DNA of 40,691 nucleotides from Jaaginema sp046541115 (GCA_046541115.1 JBKHDX010000006.1:1-40691); one strand, 5' to 3'; counted from the first letter of the stretch, positions 16,387 through 25,030 are shown. Numbers and translations are program-made. Notes: generated by a model not told the origin, from the sequence alone.

Positions 16387-18315
16387 ATGACCCTTTTGGC
16401 CTTGCGATCGGTAAAAAAAGACTTTGGCATCAAAGAAATCCTCAAAGATGCCACCTTCAGCATCGAAGAAGGGGATAAAGTGGGTTTAATTGGGGTGAAT
16501 GGTTCGGGGAAATCAACTCTCCTCAAAGCCATTGCGGGCCTCGAAACCATCGACAGTGGCGAACTCTGGACAAACTCCGGCGCAAAAATCGTTTATCTGC
16601 CGCAACAACCGGAGGTAGAAGAAGACCGCACCGTTTTAGAACAGGTATTCGCGGATAGTGGCGAGAATATGCGCTTAGTGCGCGAATACGAAGAAATTTC
16701 AGCAAAAATGGCCCGTTCTTCCGAACAAACTGATAAGCTCTTGAGTCAACTTTCAGCAGTATCTCAACGCATTGAAGCCGCAGGGGCTTGGGAAACGGAA
16801 ACCAACGCCAAAATCATCTTATCTCAATTGGGAATTGAAGACTTCGAGGCCCGAGTTGGGGATTTATCTGGAGGATACCGCAAACGAGTCGCGATCGCGG
16901 CCGCCCTTCTTGCCGAACCGGATGTTTTGTTGATGGACGAACCCACCAACCACCTCGATGCCCTTTCCGTCGAATGGTTGCAAAGCTATCTCAACCGTTA
17001 CAGTGGCGCACTTTTCCTCATAACCCACGACCGCTACTTTCTCGATCGTGTGACTAATCGTATCGTAGAAATTGACCGAGGCGACATTTACACCTATTCC
17101 GGGAACTACGCTTATTATCTCGAAAAGAAAGCCGCCGCCGAAGAAGCCGCCCAAAGCAGCCAACGCAAACATGCTGGAGTATTGCGTCGGGAACTTGAAT
17201 GGCTCAAACGGGGGCCCAAAGCCCGCAGCACCAAGCAAAAAGCCCGCATCGACCGCGTACATGAGATGCAAAATACTGAGTTCAAACAAGCCCAAGGCAA
17301 AGTCGAAATCGCCACAGCCGGCCGTCGTATTGGGAAAAAAGTCATTGAACTTCATCATATCTGCAAAGCCTATGGCGATCGCGTCATTCTCCAAGACTTT
17401 TCCTACAACTTTAACCGGGAAGACCGCATCGGCATTATTGGCCCCAACGGGATTGGTAAATCCACCCTCATGGACATTATCACAGGCCGCATTGAACCCG
17501 ACGCTGGAACCGTTGAAATCGGCTCTACCATTCACTTTGGCTACTTTGACCAACATTCCGATGATGTCAACCTCAACCCCAACCAGCGCGTCATTGACTA
17601 CCTCAAAGATGTAGCCGAACTCGTCAAAACCGCCGATGGTAGCATCATCACCGCTTCCCAAATGTTAGAGCGCTTTCTTTTTCCTCCCAATCAACAATAC
17701 GCTCCCATTCACAAACTCTCTGGGGGAGAAAAACGCCGCTTATTCCTTCTGCGCGTCCTCATGGGTGCGCCGAATGTCCTCATCCTCGACGAACCCACCA
17801 ACGACTTAGACGTACAAACCCTGGCAATTCTCGAAGATTACCTCGAAGACTTCAACGGTTGTGTCATTGTGGTGTCTCACGACCGCTACTTCCTCGACCG
17901 TACCACAGAAATGACCTTTGCCTTTGAAGGACAAGGGATTTTACGACAATATCCCGGCAATTATTCCGTTTATCTCGACTACAAAAAAGCTGCCGAACAA
18001 GCCGCCGCCGAACAACAACAACAAACCCAAACCAAGGTTAATAAATCTAAGCCCGAAACCCCACAAAAGACCACTCAAAAAGATAATAAATCCCGTAAAC
18101 TCTCTTTCAAAGAAAAGCGAGAATATACCGAACTCGAAGACAAAATCCCCCACCTGGAAAGCGAAAAAGAAGCGATTGAAAACCTGCTTTACACCAATCC
18201 CCCCGAAGATTACACCGAGTTACAAACCCTCACCGAACAACTGGCTCAAATTACCAAAACCATTGACACGGCTACCGAGCGTTGGCTAGAGTTAGCCGAA
18301 CGAGTGGAGGAGTAA
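16387..18315 (+). CDS. ABC-F family ATPase (Uup-like)
   Basis: The 642-residue soluble protein has two ABC ATPase domains. The first has Walker A GVNGSGKST near residue 38, signature LSGGYRKRV near 158 and Walker B VLLMDEPTNHLD. The second has GPNGIGKST near 355, LSGGEKRRL near 440 and VLILDEPTNDLD. Both carry the SHDR/THDR switch. The linker between them (about 240-310) is the charged inter-domain arm with KRGPKARSTKQKARIDR. The C-terminal 90 residues are a Q/K-rich stretch followed by a coiled coil, as in Uup. There is no membrane domain. ABC-F proteins act on ribosomes or, for Uup, are linked to DNA and ribosome stability. Which applies here cannot be decided from sequence. Confidence 0.92.
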   Translation: MTLLALRSVKKDFGIKEILKDATFSIEEGDKVGLIGVNGSGKSTLLKAIAGLETIDSGELWTNSGAKIVYLPQQPEVEEDRTVLEQVFADSGENMRLVREYEEISAKMARSSEQTDKLLSQLSAVSQRIEAAGAWETETNAKIILSQLGIEDFEARVGDLSGGYRKRVAIAAALLAEPDVLLMDEPTNHLDALSVEWLQSYLNRYSGALFLITHDRYFLDRVTNRIVEIDRGDIYTYSGNYAYYLEKKAAAEEAAQSSQRKHAGVLRRELEWLKRGPKARSTKQKARIDRVHEMQNTEFKQAQGKVEIATAGRRIGKKVIELHHICKAYGDRVILQDFSYNFNREDRIGIIGPNGIGKSTLMDIITGRIEPDAGTVEIGSTIHFGYFDQHSDDVNLNPNQRVIDYLKDVAELVKTADGSIITASQMLERFLFPPNQQYAPIHKLSGGEKRRLFLLRVLMGAPNVLILDEPTNDLDVQTLAILEDYLEDFNGCVIVVSHDRYFLDRTTEMTFAFEGQGILRQYPGNYSVYLDYKKAAEQAAAEQQQQTQTKVNKSKPETPQKTTQKDNKSRKLSFKEKREYTELEDKIPHLESEKEAIENLLYTNPPEDYTELQTLTEQLAQITKTIDTATERWLELAERVEE

Positions 18316-18329
18316 AACTGTTTTTTGTC

Positions 18330-18456
18330 ATATCAAATCCGAAAAAAACAACCACTGTTTGAGAACCCCGTTTTCTTACTTGCTTACACAGTCAAGTTGA
18401 ATTTTTAAGCTAAAAACCGGGGTTCTTAATCCCTATTAATTAAACGGATTTGATAT
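18330..18456. repeat. MITE-like repeat, 127 bp, copy B
   Basis: Perfect 12-bp terminal inverted repeats are ATATCAAATCCG (18330-18341) and CGGATTTGATAT (18445-18456). They enclose a second perfect inverted repeat, AGAACCCCG (18362-18370) with CGGGGTTCT (18418-18426). Both ends can be read as TA next to TCAAATCCG, as expected for a TA target duplication of IS630/Tc1-mariner type. The right end supplies the first base of the stop codon position of the neighbouring reverse gene (18456-18458). Copy A is at 12741-12868. Confidence 0.75.
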
Positions 18457-18977
18457 CAAGTATTCTGCTCGACCAATTGGTGTAAATAAGCAATAATTTC
18501 TTCTTTACTTATTAAATCTTGAGACTGTACACAATAAGAAGGATAGAGAAATCGATTTTTATTTGTCACTTGGCTTTTTCTTGTGTCTAAATTCAAACCA
18601 TGTTTCTGGGGGAAAATAAGCCACTTTGTACTCAGTCGCTGTTGCGGTACAATTGTCCCCCAAGCGAATGAGGTGGGGAAACAATACCAAATAATAACGG
18701 CTGGAGGATTAAGCCATTGTTTACTTTCTACTTCTCCACACATCCAGCCTCTACGATGATATTGTTTAACCTGTTCGAGGGTTGTTAAATCGCAATTGAC
18801 ACTTTTGACTGATATCCAAAAAAGTCGCTGTCTAAATTGGCTATAAATGGGAATATCTTCATCTGTATTAAATTGTGTAATCATGGGTAGCCTGACATTA
18901 AATCCTCTTTTGGCCAACCCTTTACGAACAATCTCTACTGCTTTTTCTCCTTCTTGAAAAAACTGATTCCAGGTCAT
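18456..18977 (-). CDS. Unknown protein, possible PD-(D/E)XK-like nuclease fold
   Basis: The 173-residue protein has no recognised family. An N-terminal helix GEKAVEIVRKGLAKRGFNV is followed by D41 in DEDIPIY and S56-V-K58 in FWISVKSVN. Helix, D, then xxK on a strand is the arrangement of restriction-endonuclease-like folds, although S replaces the usual E/Q before VK. Later parts (WMCGEVESKQW, PPAVIIWYCF) are strand-like. The stop codon coincides with the end of MITE-like copy B, so the C terminus may be original or created by insertion. It starts 4 bases after the 335-residue gene and forms an operon with it and Uma2. The DNA is clearly A+T-rich. Confidence 0.65.
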   Translation of the reverse strand: MTWNQFFQEGEKAVEIVRKGLAKRGFNVRLPMITQFNTDEDIPIYSQFRQRLFWISVKSVNCDLTTLEQVKQYHRRGWMCGEVESKQWLNPPAVIIWYCFPTSFAWGTIVPQQRLSTKWLIFPQKHGLNLDTRKSQVTNKNRFLYPSYCVQSQDLISKEEIIAYLHQLVEQNT

Positions 18978-18981
18978 CTAT

Positions 18982-19989
18982 TCAAAAAGTCCCTTCAATT
19001 TTTCGAGAAGTTTCATTTAACCCTAAAATATCGGGATAATCTGCAATAATTTTCCGAGAAACGTTGTTACAATAGCTGGCAATTTGAGGATATTGATTAC
19101 CCAACCATGCTAAAGGCGTGATACAAGTATCTTCTGGGATGTAAGCTTGTTTTTCTAAAAGCATTATGGTTTCTTTCATTGCGGCATTGATTTCACCCAC
19201 TAAGTTCGGAAATTGAGTTTTAGCATCTTCTAAAATTAACCAGTAATTGTTGTAAATATCGCGATGAATACTGATTTGATTATTTTCAGCATTTTCCTCG
19301 ATTGATTTTAACAGGGTTTGAGGTTTTAACTTAACTGCTTCTTCAACGGCAACTAAAAAACTTTCAACAGCTTTTTTATAATTATCAAAAAGATTGGGAT
19401 TATTTCTCCATGTTCCTATCCAAGTTAACTTAATATTTAACTTAGCTTCTTGCCAAGCGCGTTTTAATTCTTGGGTAACATTTTCTTTGGAAATAAAAAC
19501 TGATTTATTTCTGATGTTTTGAGCTAATTTTGAAAAATATTCTTGATTCTCACTATCTAAATGATGCCAATATTGACGGATAAATTCCGCTAATTTTTGA
19601 TAACCTTGAGTTTCTTGGGAGATTTTTTCCCAATCATTTTCTATTTCTAGCGAACTATTGAGAAAATCTAATCCAGAAAACAATAAATAATATTCATCTA
19701 AAAAGTCTATAACACGGTCTAATTCTTTTTGAAATTCTAGGCTGTAGTCATTAATATATTTATTTTGAAACTCAATAACTAAGTTTTTCGCTAAAGATAA
19801 ACTGTTAACTAAACCGTTGATGTCTTGGGATAAGCCACGATTAATATATTGTCTCAAACTCTCAAAAAGTTGCATCGCTAAACTATTTAGGGCTTCAGAA
19901 TGGGAAATGGCATACAGATTTTCATATCTCAACCGAATTTCATCAAGTTTATTTTGTATTATTTGGGGATTATCAATAATTGTCGTCAT
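18982..19989 (-). CDS. Unknown helical protein in the Uma2 operon
   Basis: The 335-residue protein has no recognised family. Composition and heptad-like patterns (LDEIRLRYENLYAI, QKELDRVIDFLDEYY) suggest an almost all-helical fold. There is no signal peptide, membrane segment or nucleotide-binding motif. A conserved-looking C-terminal portion contains ITPLAWLGNQYPQIASYC. The start ATG at 19989 lies 3 bases after the Uma2 stop codon, and its own stop is 4 bases from the next start, so the three genes are tightly coupled. The gene is strongly A+T-rich and has no HIP1 site, but a core gene elsewhere in the window also lacks one. Role could be scaffold or partner of the adjacent nuclease-like proteins; this is inference. 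Confidence 0.65.
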   Translation of the reverse strand: MTTIIDNPQIIQNKLDEIRLRYENLYAISHSEALNSLAMQLFESLRQYINRGLSQDINGLVNSLSLAKNLVIEFQNKYINDYSLEFQKELDRVIDFLDEYYLLFSGLDFLNSSLEIENDWEKISQETQGYQKLAEFIRQYWHHLDSENQEYFSKLAQNIRNKSVFISKENVTQELKRAWQEAKLNIKLTWIGTWRNNPNLFDNYKKAVESFLVAVEEAVKLKPQTLLKSIEENAENNQISIHRDIYNNYWLILEDAKTQFPNLVGEINAAMKETIMLLEKQAYIPEDTCITPLAWLGNQYPQIASYCNNVSRKIIADYPDILGLNETSRKIEGTF

Positions 19990-19992
19990 GTT

Positions 19993-20640
19993 CTATTTTT
20001 GAAATTGAGTTAATAACCAAGCACTAACTTTGCCATGATTGGTTTGACGAGTGCGTTGTAATGCTGTTTCGAGTAAAGCTATTTCCAAGCCCGGCAAAAC
20101 CTGAGATTGTCTGATTCTCCGACTTCCCTGATTCGCAATTAAAAACGCCAAAATCTCAACTTTTTTGACATCAACAATCCAATATTCATTCACTCCCATC
20201 TCCTCGTATAACAAGCGTTTATTCCCTGTATCATCGGCTAAGGAAGTATTCGCTACTTCGATGACTAAATTAGGGGGTGGATATTGGTTAAGATCGACGA
20301 TTCCGGTTCCCCAGGGGATAGTATTGGCTGTGTCTCCAATATAAAAAGACGCATCGGGTTGAGCTTCGCGAATCCCGGCTTTGCGATAGGTACAGTTATC
20401 TTTGCCGTTCAAATCAATATTTTTAATTCCTGCAAACAAATGAACCGCATGAGAAATAATAGAATGATCTTGTGCGTGGTCATTGCCTAATGGTGACATT
20501 TCCAGCCTCATCTGGTGGTTGTAGAAATAGCTTTTACCTTTTTCGCTGGGAAAATCTGCGATCGCGTTCAGATAATCATCCCAGGTTGCTGTTATCCAGG
20601 TATCAATCGGGATTTGAGGGCTGGAAATTTGACTCATCAT
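19993..20640 (-). CDS. Uma2 family endonuclease-like protein (DUF820)
   Basis: The 215-residue protein belongs to the Uma2/DUF820 family, extremely common in cyanobacteria and predicted to have a PD-(D/E)XK nuclease fold. The active-site pattern is visible: D96 in QPDASFYIG, E128 in PNLVIEVAN and K141, followed by YEEMGVNEYWIVDV, the family hallmark. The cellular role of Uma2 proteins is unknown, and most copies have no proven nuclease activity. Two possible starts (consecutive ATG codons at 20640 and 20637) differ by one residue. It is the first gene of the three-gene unit running to 18456 and carries one HIP1 site, so it may be older in the genome than its partners. Confidence 0.88.
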   Translation of the reverse strand: MMSQISSPQIPIDTWITATWDDYLNAIADFPSEKGKSYFYNHQMRLEMSPLGNDHAQDHSIISHAVHLFAGIKNIDLNGKDNCTYRKAGIREAQPDASFYIGDTANTIPWGTGIVDLNQYPPPNLVIEVANTSLADDTGNKRLLYEEMGVNEYWIVDVKKVEILAFLIANQGSRRIRQSQVLPGLEIALLETALQRTRQTNHGKVSAWLLTQFQK

Positions 20641-20662
20641 TAAAATGTCCGCGAGAAATCTT

Positions 20663-21235
20663 CTAACTCGAAGTTATCCCAAATTCTGGCGTTTGCCACA
20701 AAAGACGCGCCAGAATTTTAGCGACATTAAACGCATCGTCGTCGCCGCGATGGTGGGTTCCTTCGAGGGGAATCTTGAGGAGTTCGAGGGCTTTAGCCAT
20801 TCCCACTTCATGGTTTAAACCCAACACGATCGCGACGAGGGTTTTGACATTAATATGGCGATCGCTAAAAGGATATTTAACGTTAAATGCTTTACATTGC
20901 TTAACAAACTTGTGACGGTCGTATTCGCCGTAACTAGCCCACATCCGCTTTTGCGATTGATGTTGGCCCCGTAAATAACCGCAAGCCTGACGAAAAGACA
21001 TCCCCTCGTCTACCTGGGCTTGGGTCAGCGTGGTTAACTCCGTACAAAACGCGCTCACTTGCGATCGCGTCGGTTGGACTAAAATGCTTTCTTTGGCTAA
21101 CGGCTGACGCAGCTTGAGATCGAGGGGACACAGGCCAATTTCAATAATTTCGCGTTCTTGACCAAGAGGGGGATGACCGCGCCAACAAGTGGCTTCAATA
21201 TCAACAACTAAAATGCGATCGAGTAAAATGGACAT
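20663..21235 (-). CDS. DEDDh 3'-5' exonuclease (ERI1/KapD-like)
   Basis: The 190-residue protein is close to a single RNase T/DnaQ-type exonuclease domain. Metal ligands of the DEDDh class are visible: D12 and E14 in VVDIEATCW, D106 in SYGEYDRHKF, H162 and D166/D167 in HHRGDDDAFN. The spacing and the WASYGEYD box resemble ERI1/KapD-type exonucleases that trim RNA or DNA 3' ends; it is not fused to a polymerase. Substrate preference cannot be deduced. The gene upstream on the same strand ends 19 bases before its start, so the two may be cotranscribed. Confidence 0.88.
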   Translation of the reverse strand: MSILLDRILVVDIEATCWRGHPPLGQEREIIEIGLCPLDLKLRQPLAKESILVQPTRSQVSAFCTELTTLTQAQVDEGMSFRQACGYLRGQHQSQKRMWASYGEYDRHKFVKQCKAFNVKYPFSDRHINVKTLVAIVLGLNHEVGMAKALELLKIPLEGTHHRGDDDAFNVAKILARLLWQTPEFGITSS

Positions 21236-21254
21236 CCCTCCTCTGAGTCTATGA

Positions 21255-21617
21255 TTAACCGAGTTCCTCGCGATCGGAAGTCGGTTCTGCGAGTAAAGTT
21301 TCTAAGCGGTCTTTCGACCACTGTTCGGTAGGATAAGCGACGGCTTCAATGGAAGAAAGCCGAATTAACCAAGTGGTACGTTTATACAAGGTATCTTCAA
21401 AGTCCTCATCCTCTGTCACCGACAAAGCCAGAATTTCGATGAACTCTGAATCTATATGCAGAGGAATACCCGCATAACTGTCATTATTGGTTTCAATCCA
21501 GACTTTACTTCCTTGTTGTAAAGCGTCTTCCAAACGGCTATACAGCAGGTTAGCCGAGAGATGAACTCGTCGAGGCCGGGAGAATAACCGTCGGAAGAAA
21601 TTGAGAAGGTTCTGCAT
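21255..21617 (-). CDS. Small conserved cyanobacterial protein of unknown function
   Basis: From ATG 21617 (MQNLLNFFRRLF) the protein is 120 residues; a start 10 codons upstream is possible. The first 15 residues form a basic, amphipathic helix that could contact a membrane. Residues 25-100 alternate short strands (KVWIETNNDSYAGIPLHI, FIEILALS, TTWLIRLSSIEAV) in a pattern like a small Sm/SH3-type barrel, but I cannot name a family. The acidic C terminus is probably flexible. It precedes the exonuclease gene by 19 bases. Confidence 0.65.
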   Translation of the reverse strand: MQNLLNFFRRLFSRPRRVHLSANLLYSRLEDALQQGSKVWIETNNDSYAGIPLHIDSEFIEILALSVTEDEDFEDTLYKRTTWLIRLSSIEAVAYPTEQWSKDRLETLLAEPTSDREELG

Positions 21618-21830
21618 TCTATCGCCATCCTTAGAAAGAAAGGGCATTGGACAATGAGGTGTCTTTAGTTACCATGTTCCTATTTCAAGTTCGGTACTGG
21701 CAAGTCGCTTTTTTAAAGTTTTGATGAAGTTCAACAGCGAATTTACCAAAGTACCTAGTCAATCAGTCATCTAAGCTTCAGCCCTAAAACTAAAAACCCA
21801 ATGACTTTTGACCTCAAGATGTGTTAGCCA

Positions 21831-22505
21831 TTAATCCTGCCGCCGCAGATAAACGCAGTGGCGGATTCCTTGGCTTAAGGGTAGAGTCAATGGGACAACT
21901 GACTCGATAACACCGCCATATTGTAACGCAGTCTGAGTAACACTCGCGGCTTCATCGTCACTCCAGCGGCCGCGATAAAGTACCGCGATACCGCCGGGTT
22001 TGAGTAGCGGTAAGGTATAAGCCGCGCAAGTTTCAGCTTGACTCACAGCGCGAATCAAGGCCACATCAAACTGCTTTCTCTGGGACGTTAACGCCTCAGC
22101 CCTAGCTGTCCGGGTGGTGACTTGGGTCAGTCCCAATTCTGGAATTAAGGTATCGAGAAAGGCGGTTTTCTTGCGGGTAGAGTCGAGGAGGGTCACGCGA
22201 TCGCGAGGTCGGGCGATCGCGACAGGTAAGCCCGGAAATCCTGCCCCCGTCCCAATATCAATTACAGTTTTCGCGCCATCTTGGGTTAACCAAGGGGCAA
22301 TTCCGGCCAAAGAATCCCACAAATGTTTTTCCCAAAAGGCTTCAGGATCGGTAATGCGGGTTAAATTTAATTGCTCATTGCCCCGCAAAATAGCGGCATA
22401 GAGTTGTTCAAATAACCCTTGTTGTTTGGAATCGGGCTGCCATTGCAAGGTTTCTTGCCATAACGCCTCAAAAGACGGTAAAGCCGTTTGTGATGGGGTG
22501 TGCAT
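21831..22505 (-). CDS. rsmG: 16S rRNA (guanine527-N7)-methyltransferase RsmG
   Basis: RsmG uses S-adenosylmethionine to methylate G527 of 16S rRNA. From ATG 22505 the protein is 224 residues, the usual size. A start at 22610 would run through the neighbouring ABC gene and is rejected. Key features: NEQLNLTRITDPEAFWEKHLWDSL early, the SAM-binding DIGTGAGFPGLP, TLLDSTRKKTAFL, and IRAVSQAE. All are characteristic of GidB/RsmG. It begins 7 bases after the ABC ATPase stop codon, indicating cotranscription with the upstream genes. Confidence 0.95.
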   Translation of the reverse strand: MHTPSQTALPSFEALWQETLQWQPDSKQQGLFEQLYAAILRGNEQLNLTRITDPEAFWEKHLWDSLAGIAPWLTQDGAKTVIDIGTGAGFPGLPVAIARPRDRVTLLDSTRKKTAFLDTLIPELGLTQVTTRTARAEALTSQRKQFDVALIRAVSQAETCAAYTLPLLKPGGIAVLYRGRWSDDEAASVTQTALQYGGVIESVVPLTLPLSQGIRHCVYLRRQD

Positions 22506-22512
22506 GAAATTT

Positions 22513-23187
22513 TTAAGCCAAAATCCGATCGTAAGCTGAAGGTGAAGCCAATTGTTGTGGATCGACGGCTTCGAGGCAACCGTTGTCAATGCGCCAACAG
22601 CGATCGGCAATTTGTATTAATTCTCCCGCATCGTGAGTCACCACCAACAGCGTCCAATGGTCTTTGAGTTTTCCGAGGAGTTTCACCAACTGACGACGCA
22701 TCGACCAATCTAACCCGGCGGTGGGTTCGTCTAGCATCAATAAATTAGGCTGACGAATCAGTTGGACGGCTAAAGCCAAACGGCGTTGTTGTCCCCCACT
22801 GAGAAAATGTGGCGGCGTACTCAAGGATAAATGGTCTAAACCCACTTCTGACAAAGCCCCTTTAACTTGTTCGCTGGTGAGTTCGGGATGACCGAGGCGC
22901 AATTCTTCGAGAATGGTATTGCCACAAAAATGTCGTTCGGGAAACTGAAACACTAACCCCCCCAACATTTGTAAATCAAGGGCAGTAAGTTCTTGTTCTC
23001 CCCAATAAGCACAGCCTTTGGTGGGTTCAGCCAAGCCCGAAAGAATTTCGAGGAGGGTTGATTTTCCCGAACCACTCGGACCGACAATTAACCCTAATTC
23101 TTGGGGGGCAAGTTGAAGGTTGAGGCCCTTAAGTATAGGGTTTGGGGTAGCGGGGGGATGATAAACCAGATTTTTCAGATAAAGCAT
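22513..23187 (-). CDS. ECF/CbiO-type ABC transporter ATPase
   Basis: The single 224-residue ATPase domain has Walker A GPSGSGKST, the Q-loop VFQFPERHFCGNTILEEL typical of energy-coupling-factor (EcfA/CbiO) ATPases, signature LSGGQQRRL, Walker B LLMLDEPTAGLDW and switch VTHDAGE. No permease gene is adjacent, so the transported substrate is unknown; it may serve a vitamin or metal ECF module encoded elsewhere. It lies between pgeF (82-base gap upstream) and rsmG (7 bases downstream). Confidence 0.9.
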   Translation of the reverse strand: MLYLKNLVYHPPATPNPILKGLNLQLAPQELGLIVGPSGSGKSTLLEILSGLAEPTKGCAYWGEQELTALDLQMLGGLVFQFPERHFCGNTILEELRLGHPELTSEQVKGALSEVGLDHLSLSTPPHFLSGGQQRRLALAVQLIRQPNLLMLDEPTAGLDWSMRRQLVKLLGKLKDHWTLLVVTHDAGELIQIADRCWRIDNGCLEAVDPQQLASPSAYDRILA

Positions 23188-23268
23188 TCAAAGACGATAC
23201 GCGATCGCTGTCACTTTTTCTTGACCTTAACATTTTTTTTGATATCGCGGCAGCAACCCCCTAGGTTT

Positions 23269-24072
23269 CTAGGAATTATCGGCAGCAATTGATACAATCC
23301 CCGACCATTGCACCTTTTTTTCCTGGGTACGACGATAGGAAAAGAAATGCGCCTCGTCTTGATAAGTACACAACGGACAAACCGCAAGTTGTTGGCTGCG
23401 AATGCCCATTTTTTCCAGTTGCAGGGCGATCGCGCGACGCACATCTAGGCGAATTTTACCGGGGGCGGCATCTTCAATCAAAGGGGAATTGGGCAGCATT
23501 CTGAGAATATTGAGCATATTGTCCCCTTGGCTTTGGGGCGTACCGGGAAATAGGCTTTGGGCGACTTCCACGGCAACATCGTTCCCCACTTGATACACTT
23601 TCCCCGCGATCGCAGGGCCTAATGCAATGACTAAATCTTCGACAATCGTACCTTGACTCCGCAACCGTTCGATAGCCTTGGGGACAACTTGTTGGGCTGT
23701 TCCCCGCCACCCCGAATGAATTGCCGCTACTCGTCCCGTGGCGCGATCGCCCATCAAAACCGGGGTACAATCGGCACTCGCCACCCAAGCCGATTGTAAG
23801 GGGCGATCGCTCATCACACCATCGGCGGGCGGTAAATCCCCTTCTGCGGTCATTGCCATGGATTCTAAGGCAATTTCAGCCGGAGTTAGCACTCGATTGC
23901 CGTGTACTTGTTTGACGCGATAAACCGGGGCTTCGGGCTGTAAAATATTGACCAAATTGTTCGGTTTACGAGGCCAAGCCGACTTGCTAAAAAAACCGTG
24001 GGGCCAAGCTTGCAATAAATCGCAAGTTAAATAAGAAATCCCCTCATTCGATTGCCATTGCCAACCATTCAT
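23269..24072 (-). CDS. pgeF: Peptidoglycan editing factor PgeF (YfiH/DUF152)
   Basis: The 267-residue protein has the copper-oxidase-like fold of YfiH, which removes wrongly incorporated L-Ser from peptidoglycan precursors. Metal-binding residues are visible: H57 in KQVHGNRV, C102 in ASADCTPVL and H119 in AIHSGWRGT. The ALGPAI box and the C-terminal CPLCTYQDEAHFFSYRR complete the pattern. The start ATG at 24072 is 20 bases after the S4-protein stop codon, so it is probably in one operon with it. Confidence 0.93.
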   Translation of the reverse strand: MNGWQWQSNEGISYLTCDLLQAWPHGFFSKSAWPRKPNNLVNILQPEAPVYRVKQVHGNRVLTPAEIALESMAMTAEGDLPPADGVMSDRPLQSAWVASADCTPVLMGDRATGRVAAIHSGWRGTAQQVVPKAIERLRSQGTIVEDLVIALGPAIAGKVYQVGNDVAVEVAQSLFPGTPQSQGDNMLNILRMLPNSPLIEDAAPGKIRLDVRRAIALQLEKMGIRSQQLAVCPLCTYQDEAHFFSYRRTQEKKVQWSGIVSIAADNS

Positions 24073-24092
24073 GAGTAAAAAGTCAATAACAT

Positions 24093-24872
24093 CTAGACTA
24101 AGCGAGTTAACTGGACGCGGTAGCGTTGTTTTTTGGTAATAGCCATCTCTCCCACTTCCAAGCGTCCTTTACCCCGTACCGAAATCAAATCTCCTGGTTG
24201 TACCGTTGTACTGGCTTGTTTGGCCGCTTTCCAGTTAATTCGCACATCCCCAGCATTAATCAAATCCGCCATTTTACTGCGAGACACCCGAAACCCCGCC
24301 GACGCGATCGCATCGAGGCGCATCGAAGCCTCTACTGTCGTCATTTCTTGGCGTTTTGGCGGACGCACTTTGAGATCGCTCATTTCAATGCCCCGCACTT
24401 GGACGGGAACTGAGCGTACCTGGTTTAAAGAAGATTCTAAAAATTCCACTAATTCGGGAACGACAACCGCTTGTGCGCCCCGTTCCCCCAACACAATGAT
24501 ATCGCCAATTTTCTCGCGCACCACCCCTGTACCTAAAATTGCCCCCAGGAAGTCGCGATGGGAAGCGGGGTCAAACAAAAAATTACCAGCAATATCAATG
24601 GCCGCGAGTTCCACTTGGCTACTATCTAAGGGTAACTCCGATCGCGCGATCGCCACTCGTTGCCGTTCGGCTTGGGGGTAGCCTCCCCAGGGGAACAAAC
24701 TAATTTCAGCTAAGGAGGCAAACTTGGCTTGGGCTTGAATCCAATCCGGGGGCGATAAAAAATCTGTTACCGTAATTTCCCAAGTCGCGATCGCGCTTTC
24801 TGCCTTGTCAATAATGCGGGCGATCGCTTCCCGATTGTCCACACCTTTTAATAAATCTTCTCTGGGTAACAT
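24093..24872 (-). CDS. Photosystem II S4-domain protein (YlmH-like RNA-binding)
   Basis: The 259-residue protein has an N-terminal YlmH-type domain (about 20-170), including the FPWGGYPQAERQRVAIA box near 80-95 and the FLGAILGTGVVREKIGDI stretch. An S4 RNA-binding domain follows (about 183-245): MRLDAIASAGFRVSRSKMADLINAGDVRINW. This matches the cyanobacterial/plastid family named PS II S4, a relative of YlmH. It probably binds structured RNA or ribosomal complexes, with the photosystem II link being genetic or co-occurrence based rather than visible here. It is first in the run pgeF-ABC-rsmG. Confidence 0.88.
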   Translation of the reverse strand: MLPREDLLKGVDNREAIARIIDKAESAIATWEITVTDFLSPPDWIQAQAKFASLAEISLFPWGGYPQAERQRVAIARSELPLDSSQVELAAIDIAGNFLFDPASHRDFLGAILGTGVVREKIGDIIVLGERGAQAVVVPELVEFLESSLNQVRSVPVQVRGIEMSDLKVRPPKRQEMTTVEASMRLDAIASAGFRVSRSKMADLINAGDVRINWKAAKQASTTVQPGDLISVRGKGRLEVGEMAITKKQRYRVQLTRLV

Positions 24873-24994
24873 AAAACTTGGTTATTAGTTATTGGCTTTA
24901 GCCGTAGAGTGCAAAGGGCGAATTAACGCACCATTTACATCCTGTACCTGCCTCAATTTTAGAGTTAAATAATACTACTCTTAAAAAATGTTCA

Positions 24995-25010
24995 AGTCGA
25001 TCTTTCGACT
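24995..25010 (-). terminator. Possible weak terminator
   Basis: A perfect 6-bp stem (24995-25000 with 25005-25010) with a tetraloop is followed on the reverse strand by a T6 run seven bases on. It could end transcription of the gene at 25064-25585. The distance to the T run is longer than ideal. Confidence 0.3.
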
Positions 25011-25030
25011 AAAAACATGATATAAGCTCT

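Noticed and set aside
17383..20557. A 3.2-kb stretch without GCGATCGC as evidence of foreign DNA
   Set aside because: A similar gap of about 3 kb spans the core gene serA (about 24830-27960), so absence of HIP1 alone means little here.
22506..22610. Longer RsmG beginning at 22610
   Set aside because: It would overlap the ABC ATPase gene by about 98 bases and add residues not found in the family.
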